A stretch of DNA of 64,000 nt, from NCBI RefSeq assembly GCF_030530635.1, contig NZ_JAUMUL010000001.1, positions 62,001 through 126,000 of the forward strand, in the 5' to 3' direction. The DNA is from Actinomyces sp. GTDB taxonomy: Bacteria > Actinomycetota > Actinomycetes > Actinomycetales > Actinomycetaceae. Below are positions 1 through 7,514 of this stretch, in pieces. The notes beneath the pieces are model-generated. The model did not search any database, had not been told where the DNA came from, and saw only the letters and a program-made list of their open reading frames with translations. Both the position numbers and the translations under genes were made by a program. Numbering within the stretch: the first letter of the stretch is position 1; each line of letters opens with the position of its first letter.

Positions 1-1
1 C

Positions 2-853
2 CCCGATGCCGGCAAGGGGCAGACCGTGCACGCGCACGGCTCCTATGAGGCGCTCGTGAACGATCCTGACGTGGATGCCGTATACATCGCCACGCCGCAC
101 AACTTCCACTGTGAACAGGCCCTGTTGGCTCTGGGGGCGGGCAAGCCCGTCCTAGTGGAGAAGTCCTTCACCCGCAACGCCGTTGAGGCGCGCCGGGTTT
201 TCGACGCCGCCCGGGCGGCGAACCTGTTCGCCATGGAGGCGATGTGGACGCGCTTCCTGCCCGGACAGGTGCTGCTGCGGGCGCTGGTTGAAACCGGCGT
301 ATTGGGGGCGCTGAGTTACGTGCGCGCCGAGCACTTCCAGTCACTTGAGCATGTGGAACGCCTCGGCCGGCTGGAGTTGGCCGGCGGCGCGTTGCTCGAC
401 TTGGGGGTGTACTCGGTCAGTTTCGTGCATTCGCTGTTGGGCGCACCGACTTCGCTTAGTGTCGCCGGGCGTGTCTCCGAGACCGGTGTGGACCTGGATG
501 AGGTGATTGCCATGACCTATACGGGTGCCTGCGCCGCGGCTGCATCGAGCATGTGCGCCGCGTCGGAGACGGCCGCCGAGGTCGTCGGCACCCGCGGCCG
601 GCTGGTGCTGCCGACCCAGTTCTACCGGCCTACGCCGCTGGAAGTCATCCTGGGCGAAGGGCGCGGCGCGCAGCGCTACGAGTGGGACGCCACCGTGCCC
701 GGTGGTTTCCAGTTCGAGGCCGCCGAGGTAGCCCGTTGCATCGCCGCCGGCAGGACCCAGTCGGAGACGATGCCGTGGAGCGAGACGCTGGCGGTGCTGG
801 AGACCATGGACGAAGCGCGCAGACAGCTCGGCGTCGTCTATCCCGGGGAGTAG
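2..853 (+). CDS. Gfo/Idh/MocA-family oxidoreductase (5' end outside window)
   Basis: The reading frame is open from the first bases of the window, so the gene is truncated at its start and lacks the N-terminal dinucleotide-binding glycine motif. The visible part begins with the end of the Rossmann domain: an AVYIATPHNFH segment, then VEKSFT, which is the family's EKP-type signature with Ser in place of Pro. The substrate-binding domain follows, with GGALLDLGVYSVS. This resembles the trans-1,2-dihydrobenzene-1,2-diol dehydrogenase-like branch: NAD(P)-dependent cytoplasmic sugar or polyol dehydrogenases. The substrate cannot be inferred. It converges on the peroxiredoxin gene, with a single family A repeat unit between them. 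Confidence 0.85.
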   Translation, partial: PDAGKGQTVHAHGSYEALVNDPDVDAVYIATPHNFHCEQALLALGAGKPVLVEKSFTRNAVEARRVFDAARAANLFAMEAMWTRFLPGQVLLRALVETGVLGALSYVRAEHFQSLEHVERLGRLELAGGALLDLGVYSVSFVHSLLGAPTSLSVAGRVSETGVDLDEVIAMTYTGACAAAASSMCAASETAAEVVGTRGRLVLPTQFYRPTPLEVILGEGRGAQRYEWDATVPGGFQFEAAEVARCIAAGRTQSETMPWSETLAVLETMDEARRQLGVVYPGE

Positions 854-870
854 CCGACCGGCGTCGGGAC

Positions 871-891
871 CTAAGATCGACCGAGGTCGGT
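871..891 (-). repeat. Family A repeat, single degenerate unit
   Basis: Read on the minus strand this is ACCGACCTCGGT followed by GATCTTAG, one copy of the 23-bp repeat seen at 1563, 7402, 41651 and 42544. It sits between two convergent genes, the dehydrogenase and the peroxiredoxin. Confidence 0.6.
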
Positions 892-905
892 GGGGACCGC
901 GTCCC

Positions 906-1385
906 TCAGGAGTCGATGCCGAGTTCGCGGCGCAGACGGTCCACGTGGCCGGTGGCCCGTACGTTATAACGCGCCAGGACTACCTCGCCGGCGCCGTCTA
1001 CGACCACGGTCGAGCGGATCACGCCGGTGACGGTACGTCCATAGTTCTTCTTCTCGCCCCATGCGCCCCACGCCTCCATCACCGCGTGTTCCGGGTCTGA
1101 CAGGAGTGGGAAGGGCAAGTCCTGCTTGGTGGCGAAGCGCGCCTGCTTCTGCGGGCTGTCCGGGGAGATGCCGACGACGGCGTAGCCTGCGCGTCGCCAC
1201 CCTGCCAACGAGTCCCGGAAGTCGCAGGCCTCCTTAGTGCAGCCCGGAGTCTCTGCACGCGGGTAGAAGTAGACGACCACTCCGCGCTCGGCGCCGGCGC
1301 GCAGTTCCGCTAGCGACACAGGGGTGCCGGATTGATCGGGCAGTGTGAAGTCGGGGGCGGCGTCGCCGACGGAAAGCTGGGGCAC
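906..1385 (-). CDS. bcp: Thioredoxin-dependent peroxiredoxin, BCP/PrxQ type
   Basis: 159 aa, the normal length for atypical 2-Cys BCP/PrxQ peroxidases, which reduce H2O2 and organic hydroperoxides with thioredoxin in the cytoplasm. The active site reads YPRAETPGCTKEACDFRD: the peroxidatic Cys is in TPGC and the resolving Cys lies five residues on, as in E. coli BCP. The start chosen is the GTG at 1385, because AGGAGA lies six bases upstream and the protein then begins VPQLSVGDAAPDF, the usual N-terminus. The longer open frame upstream is low-complexity and unlikely to be translated. The gene stands alone. Confidence 0.93.
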   Translation of the reverse strand: MPQLSVGDAAPDFTLPDQSGTPVSLAELRAGAERGVVVYFYPRAETPGCTKEACDFRDSLAGWRRAGYAVVGISPDSPQKQARFATKQDLPFPLLSDPEHAVMEAWGAWGEKKNYGRTVTGVIRSTVVVDGAGEVVLARYNVRATGHVDRLRRELGIDS

Positions 1386-1562
1386 GGTGTTCTCCTGTTG
1401 CCTGCTGAGCTGGTGCTGACCCTGCAAATGTAGCCCGTCGCCGACACGGTGGGTACGGCGAGGGCCGCCACCGCGGTGTTGCGGTGGCGGCCCAGGCGTA
1501 CTCAAGGCATATCCGACGGCGGTCGAGGCGATGTGCCGAGTCGAACGCCGCCGGTCATTTCG

Positions 1563-1623
1563 ACCGACCTCGGTACGTAAGATCTACCGACCTCGGTACG
1601 TAAGATCTACCGACCTCGGCGGG
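1563..1623. repeat. Family A tandem repeat, 2.5 units of 23 bp
   Basis: Units begin at 1563, 1586 and 1609. Each starts ACCGACCTCGG; the first two continue TACGTAAGATCT and the last ends CGGCGGG. ACCGA and TCGGT form a 5-bp inverted repeat with a 2-bp gap, and TACGTA is itself a palindrome. The array abuts the 3' end of the small minus-strand gene at 1624. Confidence 0.85.
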
Positions 1624-1788
1624 TCAGGCGGCGGGCGCCAGAGCGTCCTGTGCGGCCCGCAGGCGCTCGAGTGCGCGCTCCAGGCGCGACGGCGAAGCGG
1701 TGGCGTCCAAAGACGCCAACTCGGTGCGGGCGGCCGCCAGCTCCCGCTCGGCGGCGGCGCGTGATCCGTTGGATGTGATCAGATGCAT
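1624..1788 (-). CDS. Small helical protein of unknown function (54 aa)
   Basis: Short reading frame with a convincing ribosome binding site: GGGAAGGAAGAG ends a few bases before the ATG at 1788. After the first ten residues the protein is almost entirely Ala, Glu, Arg and Leu, with heptad-like spacing (AAERELAAARTELASLD, then RLERALERLRAAQDAL), so it is probably one or two amphipathic helices or a short coiled coil. There is no signal peptide. I do not recognise a family. Its stop codon directly borders the family A repeat. A real gene is likely from the RBS and composition; its function is unknown. Confidence 0.5.
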   Translation of the reverse strand: MHLITSNGSRAAAERELAAARTELASLDATASPSRLERALERLRAAQDALAPAA

Positions 1789-2133
1789 CTCTTCCTTCCC
1801 TTCATGGCCCATGCGGGCCCCTCGGTGCCGGGTTGAGCGCAGGTGGATCCTGCGTCCCGGCGTTGTGTTATAGGTCTGCGACCTACGGAGGCCTGGCGTC
1901 CACACGAGAACTCTCCGTGCGGCCACGGTCTGGGCTGCGGCTCGCAGTCGGCGCGGTATTCAACCATGCTGCGAGTGACTGACCTGCCGATCGACGCATG
2001 CGCAACACCAGTCGAAGCCTTCGGTATTCCCACAGCCAGAATGAGGCGTTTCGGGAACCGCACCGATCACCGCGGTAGCAATAACAATGCTCACCGAATC
2101 CGGTGCGTTTCCGCAGCTGTATGCTGCTCTGCG
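1789..2133. other. Intergenic region, no gene seen
   Basis: About 345 bases between the small ORF start and tRNA-Lys. Open frames here lack plausible starts or run across the tRNA. It presumably holds the promoter of the small ORF and the region downstream of tRNA-Lys. I see no clear hairpin terminator. Confidence 0.5.
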
Positions 2134-2210
2134 TGGTACCCCCTCAGGGACTCGAACCCTGGACACCCTGATTAAGAGTCAGGTGCTCTGACCAACTGAG
2201 CTAAGGAGGC
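2134..2210 (-). tRNA. tRNA-Lys (anticodon CUU)
   Basis: On the minus strand the cloverleaf is complete: acceptor GCCTCCT pairs with AGGGGGT (with G·U pairs), the D arm is GCTC…GAGC, and the anticodon loop ACTCTTAAT carries CTT. The T arm is CAGGG-TTCGAGT-CCCTG. The discriminator is A and CCA is encoded (2134–2136). Confidence 0.96.
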
Positions 2211-2298
2211 CTGATCGTTCGGACGTTTCCGTCCGGCGACAGATGGAACTGTACGCGACCCGAGCCCCGGATTCAAATCGAAAGGGCTGAAAACGACG

Positions 2299-3381
2299 TT
2301 ATGTGTGGGAAGTCTCAGGGATGCTGGCTGATTCCGGTGCTGCGCCGTCACGTGGAGTCCGGGCGAGTGTTCGGGCGAAGTGGTCGGTGGCAGCGATCAA
2401 GGCGGATAGCGTCTCCGGCTCGGCGAATGAGTGCCCGGCAGTCGGTGAGACATGCAACTGCGCCTGTGGCCAGGCCCGGTGCAGATCCCAGGCGGTGCCC
2501 ATGGGGCAGACGACGTCGTAGCGTCCCTGGACGATCACGCCCGGGATGTCGTGCTCGGCGAGCACATGTGCGTTGCTTATGAGGTGGCCGTCCTCCATCC
2601 AGCCGGCGTGGCGGAAGAAGTGGTTCTCGATGCGTGCGAAGGTGATGGCGAAGGCCGGGTCCTGAACCCAGTCGATATAGGTCTGATCGCGTTCCAGTGT
2701 GGAAGTGGCCGCCTCCCAGGTGGTCCAGGCGCGGGCGGCCGGACCGTGCACGGCCGGGTCTGGGTTTGTCAACAGCTCGTGGTAGCGCTCAATGAATCCG
2801 CCTGGGATGACGTCGGCACCGGCGCCGGCAACATAGGCCTCCCACTCATCGGGCCAGATCATGTCCGCGCCGGCGCCCTCGTAGAACCAATCCAACTCGC
2901 GCTTGCGCAAGGTGAAGATGCCGCGCAGTACGAGCGCGGAGACGCGCTTCGGGTGTTGCTCGGCGTAGGCCAGGGCCAGCGTGGACCCCCAGGAGCCTCC
3001 GAATACCAGCCAGGAGTCCACTCCCAGGTGCTCGCGCAGCCGCTCCATGTCTGCCACCAGATGCCAGGTGGTGTTCGTGTCGAGGTCCGCCTCCGGCTCC
3101 CAGGCGTGCGGCAGGGAGCGGCCGCAGCCGCGCTGGTCGAACAGGATGATTCGGTAGCGGGTCGGGTCGAAGCAGCGCCGGTGCTCCGGGGTGCAGCCGC
3201 CGCCGGGGCCGCCATGCACGAATATCGCCGGGATGCCTTCCGGATTGCCGCAGGTCTCCCAGTAGATCTCCTGCCCGTCGCCGACGTCGAGCAGGTTTGA
3301 TTCATAGGGCTCGATGGGCGGGTAGAGGGCGTGCGGCCGGCTAGTGGCGGGGGTGGTCGACGCCGCGGCGGGGTTGTGCAT
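2299..3381 (-). CDS. pip: Proline iminopeptidase (alpha/beta hydrolase, S33 family)
   Basis: 360 aa cytoplasmic serine peptidase that removes N-terminal proline from peptides. The family signature HGGPGGGC is present as the oxyanion-hole loop, followed by DQRGCGRS. The nucleophile elbow is GGSWGS, the catalytic Asp is in GRYDVVCP and the catalytic His is in AGHSF, all in the expected order. I chose the start at 3381 (MHNPAAAS) rather than the longer frame to 3480, because the longer N-terminus would run into the promoter and start of the divergent ATP-grasp gene. The two genes are divergent, with starts about 70 bp apart. Confidence 0.93.
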   Translation of the reverse strand: MHNPAAASTTPATSRPHALYPPIEPYESNLLDVGDGQEIYWETCGNPEGIPAIFVHGGPGGGCTPEHRRCFDPTRYRIILFDQRGCGRSLPHAWEPEADLDTNTTWHLVADMERLREHLGVDSWLVFGGSWGSTLALAYAEQHPKRVSALVLRGIFTLRKRELDWFYEGAGADMIWPDEWEAYVAGAGADVIPGGFIERYHELLTNPDPAVHGPAARAWTTWEAATSTLERDQTYIDWVQDPAFAITFARIENHFFRHAGWMEDGHLISNAHVLAEHDIPGVIVQGRYDVVCPMGTAWDLHRAWPQAQLHVSPTAGHSFAEPETLSALIAATDHFARTLARTPRDGAAPESASIPETSHT

Positions 3382-3451
3382 GAACTCATTGTGCCGGATC
3401 GGTGTCATGACCGGGCCGCGTGCGCTGCCTGTGAGCGGTAGCGTAGGGCGT

Positions 3452-4372
3452 GTGAACGCCCCTATCGTGACCCTTGCCACCTCGACTGATTATGTGGACC
3501 TCGACGAGGATGACCGCGGTCTGCCTGATGCTCTGCGTGAACGCGGTATCGAACCGCGGGTGGCTGTGTGGAACGATCCGGGCGTGAATTGGGCGGATGC
3601 CGGCGTGGTGGTCCTGCGTTCCGTGCGTGACTATGCCAAGCATCGGAATTACGCCAACTTTCTGGCCTGGGCGCATTCGCTGGAGCGAGTGCTCAACCAT
3701 GCCGACGTCGTCGACTGGGATTCCGACAAGCACTACCTCAAGCGCATGGAGGAGCTCGGCGTCCCCATTATCCCCACCACCTGGTTGGAGCCTGACGCCG
3801 GCTACTCCAAGCATCAGGTGCACACGCGTTTCCCCGCGCACGGCGACTTCGTGGTCAAGCCCGCCATCTCCTCCGGTGGGCGCGGCACCGGCCGCTACAC
3901 CGCCACCGATGCCAAATCTCGCGCTGATGCCATCAACGACACGATGCATCACCTCGGCCGCGGTCGCAGCGTCATGGTGCAGCGTTACCTGGAGGAGGTC
4001 GATCGCAAGGGTGAGCTATCGCTGGTGTACTTCAACGGCGTGCTGTCCCACGCGGTGGAGAAGGCGCCCATGCTGCACCCCTCCTTCCGCTCGGTGGACG
4101 AGGTGCACGAGGAGATCGTAACCGCTCGCGAGCCCAGTGAGCAGGAGTGGCTCTGGGGTGAGAAGGTCCGCAAGGCCATCCACACCATCATCAAGGAGCG
4201 CTCGGGACGCGACATCCAGTTGTTGTTCAACCGTGTAGACGTCGTCGGCGATGGGCGGGGTGGTTTCTATCTGATGGAGGTATCCCTCATTGATGCCGGT
4301 CTCTACCTCGGCTCCGCTCCCTCGGCCCTGGACAATTTCGCCGATGCCATCGCTCAGCGCGTGTTCTGGTGA
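3452..4372 (+). CDS. ATP-grasp domain protein
   Basis: 306 aa. The start is the GTG at 3452: a -10-like TAGCGT lies seven bases upstream and there is no ribosome binding site, so the mRNA is probably leaderless. The centre holds the ATP-grasp nucleotide-binding region: FVVKPAISSGGRGTGRY (lysine plus glycine-rich loop), then VMVQRYLEEV, GELSLVYFNGVLSHAVEK, and a C-terminal LMEVSLIDAGLYL that supplies the acidic metal ligands. Such enzymes join a carboxylate to an amine or thiol through an acyl-phosphate. Distant relatives act in glutathione, RimK-type and small peptide ligations, but the substrate cannot be read from sequence. It stands alone, divergent from proline iminopeptidase. Confidence 0.85.
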   Translation: MNAPIVTLATSTDYVDLDEDDRGLPDALRERGIEPRVAVWNDPGVNWADAGVVVLRSVRDYAKHRNYANFLAWAHSLERVLNHADVVDWDSDKHYLKRMEELGVPIIPTTWLEPDAGYSKHQVHTRFPAHGDFVVKPAISSGGRGTGRYTATDAKSRADAINDTMHHLGRGRSVMVQRYLEEVDRKGELSLVYFNGVLSHAVEKAPMLHPSFRSVDEVHEEIVTAREPSEQEWLWGEKVRKAIHTIIKERSGRDIQLLFNRVDVVGDGRGGFYLMEVSLIDAGLYLGSAPSALDNFADAIAQRVFW

Positions 4373-4404
4373 GTGGGGGTGGCCCAGACCAGATCGCGGC
4401 GCCA

Positions 4405-4453
4405 ATCAACTCCTCTGGGTTGATTCAGGTGGCATCAACCTTCGGTGGTTGAC
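4405..4453 (+). promoter_or_regulatory. Two matching inverted repeats upstream of the SatD-like gene
   Basis: ATCAAC-N8-GTTGAT at 4405–4424 and ATCAAC-N8-GTTGAC at 4434–4453 have the same arms and the same 8-bp gap, with centres 29 bp apart. They end about 30 bp before the start codon of a gene encoding a helix-turn-helix protein. A TTGACT -35-like hexamer (4449–4454) overlaps the last arm. This arrangement is typical of an autoregulatory operator; that role is inferred. Confidence 0.6.
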
Positions 4454-4483
4454 TGGTGTTGTTGCTGGTGTGAGCATGTGGGC

Positions 4484-5122
4484 ATGTACGTGCTCACGGT
4501 GGACCAGGTCGCCAGCCGGGCCGGAGAAGATGAGGTGCCCGCACTCATCCGCCTACTTGACGACGTTCCGGCGTCGGCTCCTTTCGAGCGAACAGTTGGA
4601 GACGAGGTGCAGGGGGTCGTCTTGGACGCCGTGGCCGCTGTCACCTGCGTGCGACGCCTCTTGACGGTCGGCGGATGGCATATCGGTCTTGGACTCGGAA
4701 CTGGTCGCCTCGGCGAACAGGGGACGAGAGCCGGGGGAGGGCCGGCATTCATTGCCGCACGACGAGCGGTGGAGATCTCCAAGTCGGCACGCCTGTCACT
4801 GGCGGTTCGTACCGGGGGCACCGGCAAGGAGGCGTGGATTGCGGCGGGAGACGCGGAGGCGATGCTGCGACTGTTGGGCGTACTCATACGTGCACGCACC
4901 GAGGCTCAGCGTACGGTCCTTGCACTTCTCGATGATGGACTCACTGGAAGACAAGCGGCCGAGCGGCTCGGGGTGAGCAGTCAGGCCGTGTCCAAGCATC
5001 GGCTCTTAGCGCACTACGACGAAGAACTGGCTGCCCTGCCGGCGATCGAGCGTCTTCTGGAACGCGCCCACAGCTTGTCTATGGAGCCGGAGACCCCGGC
5101 TCGCCCGGCGGGTGCCTCATGA
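4484..5122 (+). CDS. SatD-like protein with C-terminal helix-turn-helix
   Basis: 212 aa. The N-terminal part (MYVLTVDQVASR…, then FERTVGDEVQGVV and GGWHIGLGLG…GPAFIAARRAVE) matches the SatD-type family that is widespread in actinobacteria. The C-terminal 60 residues carry a helix-turn-helix, LTGRQAAERLGVSSQAVSKH, implying DNA binding. The ATG at 4484 is preferred over an upstream in-frame start that would add a Cys-rich stretch. The gene overlaps the next by ATGA, so it is translationally coupled to a membrane protein. SatD was first named in a streptococcal acid-tolerance operon, but its biochemical role is unknown. Paired inverted repeats just upstream suggest it controls its own expression. 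Confidence 0.72.
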   Translation: MYVLTVDQVASRAGEDEVPALIRLLDDVPASAPFERTVGDEVQGVVLDAVAAVTCVRRLLTVGGWHIGLGLGTGRLGEQGTRAGGGPAFIAARRAVEISKSARLSLAVRTGGTGKEAWIAAGDAEAMLRLLGVLIRARTEAQRTVLALLDDGLTGRQAAERLGVSSQAVSKHRLLAHYDEELAALPAIERLLERAHSLSMEPETPARPAGAS

Positions 5123-5532
5123 ATACGATCTCACTACTCGTGGTTGTCTCGACCCTGGCGCTCTCGGTATTCGGAGGCTGGGGGATTGTTGCCCTGGTCC
5201 TGCGCTGGGCCAGGGTTCCCGAGCTACCGCCGATACGGGAATCCACGCCGGCCGGTTCCACCGCCCCCGTCCTGTCGTCCCGTGATCACTCAGTGTCCCT
5301 GGTGCTTCGCGGTGGAACCTGGATCGGAGTGCTCGAACGCCTGGCTGCGACGGGTGCTCTCCTGTATGGAGAGGTCACGCTCATCGCCGTCGTCGTTGCG
5401 GTCAAGGGGCTCGGACGCTGGGCGGATCTACGAGACAACCCGGGGTCTACGGAACGATTCATTATCGGTACGCTCACGTCCCTGACCTGGGCGGGTGCAT
5501 GCGGGATCGTCGGACAGACGTTGCTGCGGTGA
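5119..5532 (+). CDS. Membrane protein coupled to SatD-like gene
   Basis: 137 aa, start overlapping the stop of the SatD-like gene (ATGA). Hydrophobic segments are visible at about residues 5–30 (SLLVVVSTLALSVFGGWGIV), 72–98 (AATGALLYGEVTLIAVVVAV) and 115–135. A hydrophilic stretch containing charged residues lies between the first two. The same pairing of a SatD-like cytoplasmic protein with a small membrane protein is common in actinobacteria and suggests one functional unit. No catalytic motif is visible and its function is unknown. Confidence 0.7.
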   Translation: MNTISLLVVVSTLALSVFGGWGIVALVLRWARVPELPPIRESTPAGSTAPVLSSRDHSVSLVLRGGTWIGVLERLAATGALLYGEVTLIAVVVAVKGLGRWADLRDNPGSTERFIIGTLTSLTWAGACGIVGQTLLR

Positions 5533-5628
5533 GCGCCGGGGCGTCGGGGGCGCGCTCAGGGACGAGTCAGGGGTGCGTCGTGCGCGCGGATGAGGTCGTG
5601 ACGGTCCGCATCGGGTAGACATGCATCC

Positions 5629-6012
5629 ATGCGTACACTGCTCAACCTCATCTGGGTGGTCTTCGGCGGCTTCTGGCTGTGGCTGGAGTACATCTTCTTC
5701 GGCATCATCGCCTGCTTGTTGATCGTCACGATTCCCGCCGGCATCGCCTCTTTCCGCATCGCCTCCTATGCGCTGTGGCCATTCGGGCGGGAGGTCGTGG
5801 AGATGCCGCGCGCCGGGGTCATGAGCGGCCTGGCGAATCTCATTTGGTTCCTCGTGGCCGGCATCTGGCTCGCCATCGGTCACATCACCACGGCGGCGGC
5901 TCAGGCGATCACCATCATCGGCATCCCGTTGGCCGTCGCCAACCTGAAGATGATTCCGGTGACATGTTTCCCCTTCGGCAAGCAGATCGTACCGGGCCGC
6001 GGCATCATCTGA
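5629..6012 (+). CDS. yccF: YccF-family inner-membrane protein
   Basis: 127 aa with two copies of the YccF (DUF307) domain: NLIWVVFGGFWLWLEYIFFG followed by the proline-containing IPAGIASFRIASYALWPFGRE, then NLIWFLVAGIWLAIGH followed by IPLAVANLKMIPVTCFPFGK. This internal duplication, two hydrophobic hairpins each ending in a WPFG or FPFG box, is the family signature. A TAGACA -10-like box seven bases before the ATG suggests a leaderless transcript. The protein is widely conserved; its function is not established. Confidence 0.9.
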   Translation: MRTLLNLIWVVFGGFWLWLEYIFFGIIACLLIVTIPAGIASFRIASYALWPFGREVVEMPRAGVMSGLANLIWFLVAGIWLAIGHITTAAAQAITIIGIPLAVANLKMIPVTCFPFGKQIVPGRGII

Positions 6013-6099
6013 GTCGCTCGGTCAGACGCTGCCGGCCCCGGCTATCGCGGCTGTAAACGCCCGGTCCTCGGCGTTCGGGGCAGAGATCTCAGGCGGGGC

Positions 6100-6759
6100 T
6101 CACGCTGGCTGGTGGCGTACTTCACGCCGGGCGATACTGCCCCGTATCTCTTCCAGGGTTTGCGCGTGCTCACGGAGCCTGCGCAATCCGCGCAACACGG
6201 CTGCGCGATGCTTGCGGCTGACCATCCACCCGGGGAGCCGCTGCTCCATGCCCCTGCCCACGTCTGTGTCACGTTTACGGCGCAAGTCCGCCCCCAGATA
6301 GTCCATGAGGTACTCGGCGTGGGTCCGATTGGCGACCCACAGGGTATGGCTGGCGCACGAATCCGTGAGGAAGAAGGGCAGACCGTAAAGGGCGTCGTAC
6401 CCGTCGGAGACCCGAGTGGAGACGGAGACGCCGGTCAGCTCCTGACGGGCGCCACACGCGCAAGTGCGTGACGGACGTGAGCGGGCGGACAGCCGAATCC
6501 TTGTCGTCTCGCGCCGACCGCAGGAGGGGCACCGCCAATACAGGTCCGCGGGGGTCGGCTCTACAGGCAACGGCCTATCGCCCTCCCACCGTCCGCAGCA
6601 GCCGCACATCCAACCGGATGCGGCCCCCGAGGCCTGCCAGGTACAGGAGGTGCAGAAGACCCCGCGCTTCACCACGTGCGCTGGTCCGGCGCAGCGAGGG
6701 CACACGACCCATACGTCCAAACGGGGCACCGCGTACAGAATCCCACCTGCCTCTGCCAT
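6100..6759 (-). CDS. Multi-zinc-ribbon protein of unknown function
   Basis: 219 aa. The N-terminal half contains several Cys pairs spaced as zinc ribbons: CPRC…CTSC (about residues 20–39), CGCC (about 53–56), CPSC (about 77–80) and CACG (about 99–102). The C-terminal half has no cysteine pairs and is helical and basic: SHTLWVANRTHAEYLMDYLGADLRRK…LPGWMVSRKHRAAVLRGLRRLREHAQ. I recognise this as a TFIIB-type zinc-ribbon hypothetical family, found scattered in bacteria, without a known role. Nucleic-acid binding is plausible but not shown. The gene is isolated, flanked by a long non-coding stretch with repeats. Confidence 0.65.
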   Translation of the reverse strand: MAEAGGILYAVPRLDVWVVCPRCAGPAHVVKRGVFCTSCTWQASGAASGWMCGCCGRWEGDRPLPVEPTPADLYWRCPSCGRRETTRIRLSARSRPSRTCACGARQELTGVSVSTRVSDGYDALYGLPFFLTDSCASHTLWVANRTHAEYLMDYLGADLRRKRDTDVGRGMEQRLPGWMVSRKHRAAVLRGLRRLREHAQTLEEIRGSIARREVRHQPA

Positions 6760-7187
6760 TGAAGAAGACTATCTCTCGCAGGGCTTGATTGATTCCATGG
6801 GTGGGCGCTCAGAGTGTGTGCGGGCCGTCCGTCCCTCGGTGCCCAGCGCGTCGGAGACGCAGGACTGCGATAGTGGAAAGCCGCCCAGTCCAGTCTGATT
6901 CGTTGGGTATGGGCGGGTTGGTGGGGATGCTCTAGAACGTGGGTCAGCCGTCGACGACGTGGCCTGGCCGTTGAGGACCTGCCCGGGAGGGTGCCCTCGG
7001 CAGTTCGTCATCTGGCGTCCACGCTTCGGTATTTCCTGTGACGGTTCGTGGGGTAGGTGCACGAACTGTCGCCGTTCCGGGCGAATCGTCAGCGTTATCT
7101 GGCGAATCGTCGTCGCAAGTGAGCACTCGTCAGGCTACTCGCGGGCCTCGCCTCTGGCAGAGATCCTCCGGTCGCGTCGCCCGGGCA
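6760..7187. other. Non-coding region with a degenerate tandem motif
   Basis: No credible gene is visible; the open frames have poor codon patterns and no ribosome binding site. Between about 7080 and 7140 a short motif ending TCGTC recurs roughly every 20–21 bases (GCGAATCGTC twice, then GCACTCGTC). This may be a decayed copy of the repeats that follow at 7188. Confidence 0.4.
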
Positions 7188-7318
7188 CACGAGTTCGCCT
7201 CTCAGACACGAGTCGTTGTCAAAGACACGCGTTTTGGAGTTTTACACGTACAGAGCCCGTGTAGAACTCCAAAACGCGTGATCCTGGTGCAAACCCGTGT
7301 TCGTGGAGACAACTCGTG
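7188..7318. repeat. Family B element: symmetric CACGAGTT array around a hairpin
   Basis: On the left, CACGAGTT-like motifs begin at 7188, 7207 and 7226, exactly 19 bp apart. On the right their inverted copies end at 7280, 7299 and 7318, again 19 bp apart. The centre is a hairpin with 22-bp arms (7226–7247 and 7259–7280) differing at one base, and an 11-base loop. The arms contain the core CGCGTTTTGGAGTT. Related elements lie at 23397 and 24701. Confidence 0.85.
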
Positions 7319-7401
7319 TTTGTGGTGCGGGACATGTAATCGGCCGCCAACGAAACGACGGGAGGCCATCCACCTCAGGTATTGGCCGTGAGGGCTCGTC
7401 A

Positions 7402-7438
7402 ACCGAACTCGGCACGTAACTTCTACCGAACTCGGCAC
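7402..7438. repeat. Family A repeat, two units of 23 bp
   Basis: ACCGAACTCGGC-ACGTAA begins at 7402 and ACCGAACTCGGCAC at 7425, one 23-bp period apart; a decayed third unit may follow. It lies upstream of the acetyltransferase gene and about 80 bp from the family B element. Confidence 0.75.
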
Positions 7439-7514
7439 AAGGACTCTGGCCGAGACCGGTAGTGCCCCTGCCGCAGGGCTGTGAGGAGTAGACCATACGC
7501 GGAAGTCTGGAGGC

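Noticed and set aside
1563..1623. Possible CRISPR array
   Set aside because: Units are 23 bp and directly tandem with no unique spacers, and no cas genes are present. The 19-bp family B arrays were rejected for the same reasons.
1843..2175. Plus-strand 110-codon frame
   Set aside because: It overlaps most of tRNA-Lys and has no ribosome binding site or domain.
7038..7391. 117-codon plus-strand frame in the non-coding region
   Set aside because: It is translated mostly from the family B repeat and hairpin, with no start signal or conserved motif.
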